This document shows positions 53,800-64,000 of a DNA stretch of 64,000 nucleotides, piece after piece (the first letter of the stretch is position 1; every line of letters begins with the position of its first letter). The DNA is taken from positions 1 through 64,000 of the forward strand of contig JAPMOS010000040.1 in NCBI GenBank assembly GCA_027972325.1. Direction: 5' to 3'. Source of the stretch: Paratrimastix pyriformis (Eukaryota > Preaxostyla > Paratrimastigidae). The notes beneath the pieces were generated by a model. The model was given only the letters and a program-made list of their open reading frames with translations, was not told where the DNA came from and searched no databases. The position numbers and the translations under genes were made by a program.

Positions 53800-56700
53800 C
53801 CTGTCCTCCTCCCTTCATCGGCAACCCCGCCCCTCAGGTTGGCCTCCTTCCTCCCTGGCACCACTTCTCCACCCCCCGAAACTCCTCCTCCTCCGCCTTC
53901 ACGTCATATCCTCTCAATATCCAACATTTTTGCTTTTTGCCTCCTCTTCCTTTGTGCATCCTTCTTCCCCTCTTCTTCCTTGCCTTCCTGCTCATCCCAT
54001 CCCCAGGTCGCCGACTCACTTCCGGATACGACACGCCCGCTACCAGGACCTGCTCCTCCTGTCCTTCAGGCTTCTCCGCCTTGTCTGCTCCCCGCCCTGT
54101 CATCCCTTGACTCTCTTTCCTCACCGCACACGATACCTTCTGCAGTCTCCTCTGCAGCTCCCCCCCCAAATGCTGGCCCTCCCGGACCTTTGCATCCGCG
54201 ACCCCATTCCAGCTTCAGCCACGTACACGAAAACATCCCCATGCATAATCTCGCACTCCTCCACCTCATACACCACACTGTCATTGAACCTCCACCACGC
54301 CCCATCAATCCTTTTCAGTGCCACCCAATGACGCCCCCGCCCCTTCTTCCACAGAATTCCGCCTCCGCTTCCAGGTGGTAGCTTGTCCCGAGTACGTCTA
54401 CTATGTCCGGCTGCACTTTCCACTGCGTCTGATCCGCCCCCTACCCCTCTGGTTCCGAACCACCTGCACCACCAGGACACTCTCCCCCTTCTATCGCACG
54501 CTCATCCCGTGCATGCCACTGGTCCCCACCACACCGGACACTTCTTCATGACACGGTCATCTGCCATCACTACCCTCCTTACCGCCTCATTCATACTGTC
54601 TCCGTCCCTCATCAGACGCACAAACAAGCACTCCCGCGCCCTCTCTGCCAACACTTTCACATCCGCATTCCACACACGTCCACCACCCTCATCCTGACTC
54701 CCACCGGGATCCGCGCCCTTTCAGCAGCTCAATCACAGCCACCCCTGCTTCTCCATCCTGCGTCTCATCCAGTCCCTCCGTCCCCCTCTTCCAAATCCTT
54801 CTTCTCCATCAGGGTCCCCACCGACACCTCTGACCACATCAAACAGCGGATCTGCCCCACCAACCGCCTCCGCCGCCTGCAGCCCGGCGCTCAACCAACA
54901 CCTGTGTCCAGTCGTGTTGGCGATGCCACGATATTGCTCGACGTCTCCCTGCACCGGTACCCTATCCATCCCCGGCTGCCCGCTCCTCCCCATCCAAATC
55001 GTCCATGCCTCTCCAGGGGTACATCCTCGCCCGGACACCCATCGACACCTCTCGATGCCACCACTTTCACCCCGTCCCTACCAACCGAACCCCCGGCATC
55101 CATCCGCCCCGCCCTCGTCCATGCCGCGCCATCCCCGCACCCTTCTCCGAGCCGTCTTCCGCCCCGTCTCCCCACTCCATCTCCGCACCTTTGCGCTTCT
55201 TCCTTTCCCACAATCTCCTCCTCTGCACCTCACATTCCGCTATCCCCATCGCCAACAACCAATTCCATGTCAGCCCCAACCCTGCCATTACCACCCTCGC
55301 CCACCGTGCGATCCACTGGCTGATACATCTCCAGTGTCCTTCGTTCATCTTGTTTTCTGAAATATAATGCCAGACCATTGTTGTTCCGCTGCCTTTGCCT
55401 GACCGAGATCACCGTCCCATCGCAGCCCCCAGAGTCCGTTCCCCTGATCAGCAAATGGCACAGAACCCTCATCCTTCCGCTCACATGCCACATCTTCTCG
55501 GTCCCCACAGCATCTTTCAACATGACTCCTCGGGCTCCCCCCTACCCCATCGCTCATCCTGCATAAGTTCAGCCTTTTCCGGCAGCCTCCTCCGGCTAGA
55601 AGCTATCCCCCACGCCCAATACTCCTTCAGTTCGCCGGTCAGTTTCTTTTCCCCATCATCCCAGCTTCCCTCAGGTACCAGAACTCTCCTTCCCACATCC
55701 ACATAGCAGCCATTCAGCCAACATCCTCTTTGTACCAGCCATCTCCTCTCCAAACGCTCGATTCCATCGATTCTCGCGTTAATTCCTATCCCTTCCTGCC
55801 ATACTTCATCCACCAGGTCCACCCATTTTCCCACTTCCAATTTTCCACATCCACTGCCCCATAGCGCTTCTCTCCCAACCATCTCCACCATCTGATCCCG
55901 TACCCAGCTCACCTCCATTGACCCTGCCACGCCCATTGTTCCAGTCTGTTCCGTTCCATACCCTTCTCCGCTCACTTGCCTTACGCAAGACACAATGCAG
56001 AGTCCCACCACCTCAAGATGCCACGATCGATCACTGTCCCAATTCCATCCCACCGTTCCAGTCTGCCCCTTGTTACCCCTCGTTGTCCCCATCCATACTC
56101 CTCTTCCAGAGACGCACCAAAATGTTTACAGCGCGATGGCCCGTCTCCATATGCATCTCAGAAGCGCGCCTAGCTTCGAGAGGCCCCTCATCGTTACCGA
56201 TGCGACGACCCATGCCCATGTGCATGCGTGTGGTGATGCGAGTGCGACGAACGTCGCTCCCCGCTTGGGCTGGGCTTCCTCTTCTTGCTCTTGGCCGTAT
56301 CTGTCGCCGAGGCAGTCTTGGCAGCTGCCGTCCCCTTCTCGCCAGGGCACTCTTCGCCGCCCCATCCTCGGGCTGCATAGCCTGCCCCGTCCCCGGCGTG
56401 GCCAGAGTCGGCGTCACCGGCACTGACGGCGTCGGCGACGTCACCAGGGGCCGGGCTGACGCCGGCGTCACCGCTGCAGGGTGGTCGAACCCTTCGAAGA
56501 CCGAGGCCAGCTTCGCTGCAGGGGCCTTGCCTCCGATGAAGGCCGGCCTGGCCTTCTCCCTCTTTTCCATCCGGAACAGAGCCACTGTCCTCAAAACAGT
56601 GAGCCAACGGTAGCGGGATAATCAGACCTTTAAGGGAGACCAGGTCCGCTGGCGCTGCAAAGACCATGCCACTGTCCCATTTCACCGCAGATGCATCCGC

Positions 56701-57897
56701 AATTGTCCCTTCGTCCAGGGCAGCCTGGAGGGCCACTTCGAGCTCCATCTCCGACCTTCCGCTGCGCCAGCCCAGGTCTTCGGTCTTCTTCGCAGCGCTT
56801 GGGGCCAGCCTCCAACGCACCTCCACCTCGCGCGACGCTGACCGCACTGGGACCTTCACCGGGCGGGTAACAGCCCGCTCAACCGGGCCACGCACCTCCA
56901 GGACCAGGCTCCGGCCGCAAGGGGTCACTCCAACATTGGTCGTGCTGGTGCGTTGCCGTTTCCACGCAGCAAATAAAGCCTCGGGGCTACCATCTCATTT
57001 GATAGGAAGGTTGTCCTCTCGCCAGCAGAGGGGTGGCCGACATCACCTGGGCACCAACCGACTCCGCCCAGGCCTTCGCCTCATCCAACATGTTCCCCGC
57101 ACACCCCAGGGACAGAGCCGTGTTTCCCACCATGGGCAGCGCATCCATCTTTGCTGGGGTCTCGGCAGACTGCGGGCATCAGGGTGGTGGATTCTGACCA
57201 GCCACCTATCCTTGACCACGGGCCCAAACAATCCCTTCCCTCTGCGCACCGGCTCAGCCTCGTCCACAGCGCCATCCACCGAAACCGTTGGAGACCCGTC
57301 CGGACGGACAGCCTCCGCTGCCCCACCAACAACCGGGGACGGGACCAGCGGGGCAGGAGCCACCGCAGCAACTGGATCGGCCGAACCGGGGGCAGGGGCC
57401 AACGCTTGGCCAGGAGCAGGGGAGTCCAGCACCGAAGTTGACATAGCACCTACCGCACCACAGAAGAACAACAAAGTGAGGATCGTTGCCAGGCCGCAGA
57501 TCATCGATTGCATCCCCTTCACTACGGCACCAAAATACGTCCAACACGACGAAAATAGTTCATTCCCATTCCCTTGTTCCCTCCTACTTTCCCGCATTCC
57601 CCTGTTCCATCCCTTGCCTCGATGAGCTCTCTCAGAATAAAGCATTCTTGCCAACACTCGACTGATAGCTGTCATTCTCCTACCAATAATAAAACAATAG
57701 ATCAGCATTTCCAATTCATTATTTCCCAGGTTCGTCCTGAGAGCATTCCGCACGATCTGCTCGATCGTTTGCGGTGCAGGTCTCCGAACTGCTTGTTCAG
57801 ATCCCAAGGCGCAGACTTCTTGTCTGTAAGCCCATACACGCAACGCAAACATAAGCGGAACTAGGACGGACCAAATGCGCAGATTTAAAGCTTGCAA
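53800..57897 (-). pseudogene. LINE-B copy 2 ORF1 region
   Basis: Same content as 38100-42171. The first open stretch is 57897-57043 (MQALNLRIWSV, with MSTSVLDSPAPG inside), followed by 56928-56194, 56092-55517 and 54480-54121, in changing frames. Copy 2 joins parts that are separate in copy 1 and the reverse. It has an extra APAPG unit (6 bp near 57393) relative to copy 1, a true in-frame difference. Confidence 0.55.
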
Positions 57898-57920
57898 CAG
57901 AGATTATAACGCGGGGGGGA

Positions 57921-58290
57921 GCACAGACGGCATGGCGGGAAAAAGAGAGACTGGAATGTCGCCAGGAAACAGAATCGTTCAAACACTTGACAGCAAACAG
58001 AAGGAACATCAAAAGAAAGAACGGGGCAAGGGGGGGACAAAAGGATCCAACACTGAGACACGGGACAAGAAGGACAATGAAAGGGGCGAAGGAAGCAAAG
58101 ACAAGAACAGTTAGAACGAAAATATTCCCGAACCCAGCCTGAGGGGGGGGCGGAACCCATCCACCATGACCTACCACCTCGGTAGGACAGGCGTACTGGC
58201 CCCTGAATCCACCACCCCCACACACGTTGCTCCCTTCCCAAAGGCCCACGGTTGGCAACAGGCGAGAGGTCGGAGAGGCTAATCTTCGGA
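57921..58290 (-). mobile_element. E-family 3' UTR fragment, unit 2
   Basis: Copy of 42197-42566, inverted relative to 59472-59840. It begins with the right target duplication of LINE-B. Confidence 0.82.
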
Positions 58291-59974
58291 GGCACGGAAG
58301 TAGCAGCATGGTCGGTCTGTTTACTGTTTTCCTGATGTGTTGTGGGTTTCTCATGCCTCTCCTCCAGGACCTACGACTTCTTTCAACCGGAGGACAAGAC
58401 CGAGGTGCACCTAAGCCGACAGGCTTTTTACGAACGGATCTTCCCCAAGCTGCTGGCAAGTTGGTTCCCGAACACGAAACATCTGAATCCCGGCCTCATC
58501 GTCCCCGTTCACTTTTTGAAGCCGTTGACTGAGTACCATTTCTCCGCTCCCATCTGTGTTGAGTTGCACAAGGTACTCGCCCGGATGGTTCTCGCTTTCG
58601 GTGGCGTCCTTTTTTCCTTGACCAGCGGACGCTGTTCTGATACGTCGCAGACCTACAGGGCCTGTCAGCAAGAGCCGTGATCATTACCCTGCTCCTTGAT
58701 TCCGAGGCTGCATTCGACATCGACCACCCCATCGAGGGCCCGATGAGGCTCGATGAGATCGTCCTCTGGGAACGCTCTTACCCCTTCTACCTCAGGGTTC
58801 TTCGTGACCGTTCCCTGTTGGAGCGCACTGACTACAACGAAGAACAGTTCCCCAAGGTATTCCTGGCCTGCGAACGTGAATACCTCTCTCTCCGCGGAAG
58901 AACGGAAGGCCTATGACTGGTCGATTCAGTGCCACAAGTTCCGCACCAGCACCTGCGCGCGCGAGCTTCCTACCCTTTGGGACTTCCTCTTAACTGGGCC
59001 CCTTCCTCTGCCCCTTCCTGTCCTTGTGGCTGAGCCCGAACCCGTGCCGGAATCCGTGCCGAAAGATGACGAAGATGATGACGAAGATGATGACGAAGAT
59101 GAATGGTTTGTCGGCGATAACGACTACCCTCCGTCGGATGACGACACTGGCAACAACGACTACAACGCCAATCCCCAAGACGGAGACGAAAGTAATTAAT
59201 CTGGTTCTCTTTATGATCCGAAATTAGAGAAAAACAGGCTCGACGTTTTCTCTCGAAAAGGAGGAGGAAGTGCGTAAGGGTGAAGCAAGGTCGCGAAGTG
59301 CGTGTGCCAGCGGACATTCGTGGTGTCAGCGTGTGCCAGCGGACGTCAAGGAGGGATCGAAAAGGAGAAATGAAGTCTGTTTTTTTTAACGTCGTCCCAT
59401 AATTTTTTGGATGCTGTTCCACCGTCAAAAGGGCTGCGGAGGGTGTGAGGACTCACGGCAAGGTTCTCCAGAAGATTAGCCTCTCCGACCTCTTGCCTGT
59501 TGCCAACCGTGGGCCTTTGGGAAGGGAGCAACGTGTGTGGGGGTGGTGGATTCAGGGGCCAGTACGCCTGTCCTACCGAGGTGGTAGGTCATGGTGGATG
59601 GGTTCCGCCCCCCCTCAGGCTGGGTTCGGGAATATTTTTCGTTCTAACTGTTCTCGTCTTTTTGCTTCCGTCGCCCCTTTCATTGTTCCTCGTGTCCCGT
59701 GTCTCAGTGTTGGATCCTTTTGTCCCCCCCCTTGCCCCGTTCTTTCTTTTGATGTTCCTTCTGTTTGCTGTCAAGTGTTTGAACGATTCTGTTTCCTGGC
59801 GACATTCCAGTCTCTCTCTTTCCCGCCATGCCGTCTGTGCGCCTACCCCTGAGGGGGTGTAGGTCGGCATGTTACCCGCCGGTTTCGACCGGATTAACGG
59901 ATTTTCTTCTGTTTCAGTTTTCTGTGTTTTGCGCGCAGTTACTGGCAGTCGAAATAGTATGACACACACACACC
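58291..59974 (+). mobile_element. E2 unit, unit 2 copy
   Basis: Copy of 42567-44260 with a 53-bp intron (58315-58367), coding exon 58368-59199, the hairpin at 59879-59892 and a short (CA)n tail. It differs from the first copy by a few short length changes. Confidence 0.75.
58368..59199 (+). pseudogene. E2 protein, unit 2 copy
   Basis: Same protein as at 42649. The frame is interrupted near 58660 (one G fewer in ACAGGGGCC) and near 58890 (a CT-repeat length change in CTCTCTCTCC). The acidic C-terminus and the stop at 59199 are unchanged. The two differences lie at a homopolymer and a dinucleotide run, so they may be sequence errors. Confidence 0.65.
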
Positions 59975-60812
<838 letters not shown>

Positions 60813-60895
60813 TGTTGTGGGAATAGGGTTGTTTCCCCCTGGTTTGCCCCACCAAGAGATTCAGCCATTGCCAACGTCCCTTGAGAGTGACTACA
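60813..60895 (+). repeat. 5' terminal direct repeat (83 bp)
   Basis: TG...CA ends, identical to 62967-63049. I recognise no standard tRNA primer site right after it. Confidence 0.92.
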
Positions 60896-62547
60896 GTAAT
60901 ATTACTCGTCGAATTTTGAACGAAACCCATGTTTTCCTTTTCCGCCGCCAGCGGAAAGCCATCTTCACAACGTGCCAACACCGCCTTGCATTCAGACATT
61001 CCCAACCGCGTCCAACTGGTCCAAGAGCTCTGTTTCCCAGAGTTTTCCATGTCCCAATGCACCTTCGACGGCCTACTCAAATTCAAGAAAGAGTGGGACC
61101 GCTTTTCTCTCATTCACCGGAATGTTGAGATGCCACCTCTCTGTGAGCACTTGCCAATGGAGCTCATCGACACTCTACCACTTGATTCGTTTGACGATGA
61201 TCAAGCCGTTTTTTCCGCTCTTTTTGAGATGCTTCGTCCGCGTGATGCCCATCAGCGCATTGCGGAGTTGGAAAAGCTGACTTTCAAAGCCTCCTTTGCC
61301 TCTCCAGTGCCTCTTCACTTCCAGCTGACCCAGTTTATTCACAGCTACAAGGCACTTGGTGAAGCATTGGGTCTCCCGACTTTCTGCCTCAGGGAGCGCT
61401 TTCCACGCGCCATCCTTGGCGAGTTCGGCCGCGCCTTCAAGCGCGAACTCCGTGCGCAGTCGTCGCTGCGTCCTGACCGCGTTCTTGCAGAGCGTCAGGA
61501 AGCCTCAGTGGAAGCCGCGGTTCTCAAGTTCTTCCACGCCACTGACACCGCGGCTGCCTCCACCGCCCCGGCTCCCTCCACCGCCCCGGCTGCCACCGCC
61601 ACCGACACCGACACCGCTGAGGAGCCGGAAGAGCAGGCACTCAAGGCTTGCTTCGACTGCTCCCTGGCGCTCGCCAAGCGCCTACACGAGGCGAAGGAGA
61701 CGCTCGTCTCCTCGGGCCTTCAGCTCCCGACCAGCACCCCGCCTCGCCCCGCCAACAAGCCCCCAGCCCGTCGCCCCTCCTGCCTCGGACCCGGCCGCCC
61801 CTCCTGCCTCGGACCCGGCCGATTCAGCCTCCATGTCCTCCTCCGGTGACGATGAGACAATCGCCGCCGTCCCCTCCTCACGCCCGTTCTTCCCGTCGCT
61901 TCCCAAGCTGACGTTTGAGGAGAAGGCCCGCCTGCGCGCCCTCGGCATTTGTGTCAGGTGCCGGCAGCCCGGCCATCATGAGAGGGAATGCCCCCGTGCG
62001 GTCTCGGACCCCCCCGCACCCTCCCCTCCCACCAACCCAGCCCCAGCCGCCACCAGTGGTCCAGCCCTTCAGCGCTTCCGCCGGCTGATCCCCAGTCCGG
62101 CGGAGTGCCAGGCTCGCCGCTAAGGGCGACCCCAAGCACTTCCTCTGTGTCATGGTCGCCAACCCAGCCCCGGACCCCCTACCCGCCTTGCGGTACCCTT
62201 GACAGGAACTTCCGCACCACCGCGGTCCTCCCGGACGGGCGCCCTGTCCATGCCATCCTGGACAGCGGTGCCCAAGCCAACGCCATCAGCCAAGCCCTGG
62301 CAACGCATCTCGGCCTCGTTCCCTCGGCCCCTCCGGAAGCCGTTCCCATCGTGACAGCCGGCGGACAGAGACTCGAGAGTGTCGGCACCCTGGAGCTTCC
62401 GCTCCGTTTCTCTCCTTTGGAGGAGGCTGCCCCGACCGTCGTGCACACGCATGTCATTTCTTCTCTGTGCCCGTCAGATGCCATCGTGATAGACCCCCGC
62501 GGTCTCACGGACTACGTTGTCCAGTCCAACCCGCCTTCCCTGACCCT

Positions 62548-62650
62548 GCTCCGTCCCCTGCCCCTGCCCCTGCCCCTGCCCCTGCCCCTGCCCCTGCCCC
62601 TGCCCCTGCCCCTGCCCCTGCCCCTGCCCCTGCCCCTGCCCCTGCCCCCG
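62548..62650. repeat. CCCTGC hexanucleotide repeat
   Basis: About 16-17 CCCCTG units within the LTR element, encoding Pro/Leu or Pro/Ala repeats; several frames stay open because of it. Confidence 0.92.
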
Positions 62651-62966
62651 CCTCCGCGCCCCCGTCTGACTTGTCCCTTCCTCCACCTCCGCCCATGTCT
62701 CCGCCCACGTCTCCGTCCATGTCTCCGCCCATGTCTCCGCCCATGTCTCCATCTGCCTCTTCGCCCGCCCCTGTCCCAGTCGCCCCTGTGGACTCTACGG
62801 GTGGAACCCACGGCAAGCGCCGCCGTCGCCATCGTCGCTAATCCGTGTGGGTTTTTCGTTGGCCCTCTTCCTTCCTTCCAAGGGGGGGAGGAACCTTCGG
62901 AACTCCCTACCTACCAACCCTCTTCCAGCCTCATCCTTGCGTGAAACCCGTCCCTAAGGAGGGTGG

Positions 62967-63049
62967 TGTTGTGGGAATAGGGTTGTTTCCCCCTGGTTTG
63001 CCCCACCAAGAGATTCAGCCATTGCCAACGTCCCTTGAGAGTGACTACA
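62967..63049 (+). repeat. 3' terminal direct repeat (83 bp)
   Basis: Identical to 60813-60895, preceded by the purine-rich AAGGAGGGTGG. Confidence 0.92.
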
Positions 63050-64000
63050 TCCCCGCTGATCCTCCGCAGGGCCTCGCAGAGCGTCTTGTGTTCAGTGCCA
63101 GGGACGAGCTGGAGGAGGTCCCGAACCGACTGTCCCGGGATGCACCCGGTGGCCCCGAAGAGAAGGGCTCGGTTGTCGAACCCCGCCGCCTGGCAGTAGC
63201 CCCGATACTGGGCGAGCTTCCCGTCCCGCGCTTTTGCCAGGTCCTCGTCCCGCACGGCAGTGGTGACGGCCAGCTCGATGACAGTGGGGGTCTCCGGCCC
63301 TCCCTCGCCGGGGCACACCAGCAGGTCGGGTCGGAGGTGGCGCAGGTGGGCCGGGATTCGCGCCTGGAGCTCCTCCGGGATCTGGGTTGCCTTGCGTGCG
63401 TTGGCTGCCGAGTCGTGGACGACCACCTTCAGGCCGGCGGCCGTGAGGGCCCTGGCCAAGGCCCGGAGCACCTGGTCATGGCGCTTCACATAGAATAGCC
63501 GGAAGTGGCGGCAGCCCCAGGAGGTGGCTCTGGGTCTCCACGGTCCCGCACCCGAATGGACAGAGCGCGGATCCCCGGCCCCCCGAGCCGGGCCTTGACC
63601 TGATTGACCCCCCAGAAGGCCTGGCACTTGGCTGCACACAGCTTGCGCACCGTGGAGAGTGGCTCGCCGCGCCTGGTCCACCAGGTGTTGCTGACCCGGG
63701 CCGAGATGGGTTCAAGTGGGTGGTAGGCGTACGGACACGCCAGCCAGTCGCGTGCCTCCTCCTCCTCGTGGGCCAGCCTTGCCAGGGTCGTGAGCAGTGA
63801 GCGTGTGAGGAATTTGTGCGAGAAGGGCAATGGGGACTCGGCTGGGCCTGAGGGCCACTGGGCGGGGCCGATTGGGCCGCAAAGCTCTTGTGTTGGGAAT
63901 GTGGCCTGGATGCCCCCTCTGTCTGGTGGTCCCCCGAGGCGCGCCGCCTCAGCCAGGCGGTCGGCCAGCTGGTTGCCAGGGATGGAGGGGATCACCAGGG
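63050..64000 (-). mobile_element. LINE-C copy 2, 5' piece, runs off the window
   Basis: Copy of 45116-46080. It contains the zinc finger and the restriction-like endonuclease (63590-63190) with RPDLLV and TVIELAV in one frame: the minus strand is open from 63681 to 62911, unlike copy 1. The RNase H end (IPGNQLADRLAEAARLG, near 63990-63940) is at the window edge. Confidence 0.85.

Larger units (their letters stand above)
48030..57920 (-). mobile_element. LINE-B copy 2, uninterrupted
   Basis: 9891 bp with the same ends as copy 1: a (CA)n tail and UUCG hairpin on the left and the G-run 5' end on the right. The right target copy GCACAGACGG is at 57921-57930, and the left one is missing because of the duplication junction. 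It holds the intact 1436-codon ORF2 stretch 52528-48218. The regions further upstream are broken by single-base length differences, many at positions where copy 1 is open. Confidence 0.92.
60813..63049 (+). mobile_element. Small gag-protease LTR element (TR-GAG-like)
   Basis: A 2237-bp element inserted in LINE-C, with a 4-bp target duplication TCCC (60809-60812 and 63050-63053). Two identical 83-bp terminal repeats begin TGTTGTGGG and end GACTACA (60813-60895 and 62967-63049). A purine-rich tract lies just before the 3' repeat. Parts: a gag-like region (about 60929-61850), a CCHC zinc knuckle (near 61951-61995) and a retroviral-type aspartic protease motif (ILDSGAQANAIS, near 62253-62290). 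No reverse transcriptase, RNase H or integrase is seen, so it is non-autonomous. The reading frame is not continuous, with perhaps one or two breaks. Identical ends and absence from unit 1 point to a recent insertion. Confidence 0.85.

Noticed and set aside
60813-63049. Complete Ty3/gypsy retrotransposon
   Set aside because: Only gag, zinc knuckle and protease parts are present between identical terminal repeats; no polymerase or integrase motifs are seen.

Overview
This window is a eukaryotic, retroelement-dense locus. The evidence is non-LTR retrotransposons carrying reverse transcriptase, RNase H and three kinds of nuclease, DIRS-like tyrosine-recombinase retrotransposons, a small LTR element, (CA)n-tailed retroposons, and short GT-AG introns of 51-54 bp. 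I see no operon layout, no bacterial genes, no rRNA or tRNA genes and no conserved single-copy host gene. The GC-rich composition, compact introns and element mix suit a protist, alga or fungus-like eukaryote; I cannot name the species.

Layout. 1-5256 and 14629-about 15060 (minus) are an old LINE (LINE-A), split by a tail-to-tail pair of DIRS-like elements at 5257-14628. 15061-20980 is mixed low-complexity DNA: a 46-bp tandem repeat interrupted by a 1.35-kb retroposon (R1, with 8-bp target duplications), a tyrosine-recombinase fragment, a repeat-bearing ORF and a G-rich tract. 20980-24040 (plus) is an unrecognised gene (E1), interrupted in frame by a second retroposon (R2, 10-bp target duplications). 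24185-42196 (minus) is a full-length 9.9-kb LINE (LINE-B, 10-bp target duplications), itself interrupted by an 8.1-kb LINE of another type (LINE-D, 28031-36154). 42567-44260 (plus) is E2, a paralogue of E1. It is followed by a 5'-truncated LINE-B relative ending in a (CA)n tract, and then by LINE-C (44854-48029, minus). 48030-64000 repeats the 24185-48029 segment almost exactly, without LINE-D but with a small LTR element at 60813-63049. The order of events can be read from the target duplications: LINE-B insertion, then tandem duplication, then (independently) LINE-D into unit 1 and the LTR element into unit 2.

Most notable points. (1) LINE-D combines a GIY-YIG nuclease-like domain upstream of the reverse transcriptase with RNase H and a C-terminal restriction-like endonuclease. 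(2) LINE-B, and the older LINE-A, carry a conserved domain of about 300 residues after RNase H that resembles PCIF1-type adenine methyltransferases. (3) LINE-B, its relative B2, R1, R2 and the E family encode unrelated or different proteins but share one 3' end: ATGTTACCC, a UUCG-loop hairpin whose stem changes by compensatory substitutions, an AGTAT-like box in most copies, and a (CA)n tail. This suggests one LINE machinery moves several unrelated passengers. The two LINE-B copies differ mainly by single-base homopolymer length changes, so sequence quality must be considered before calling them dead.
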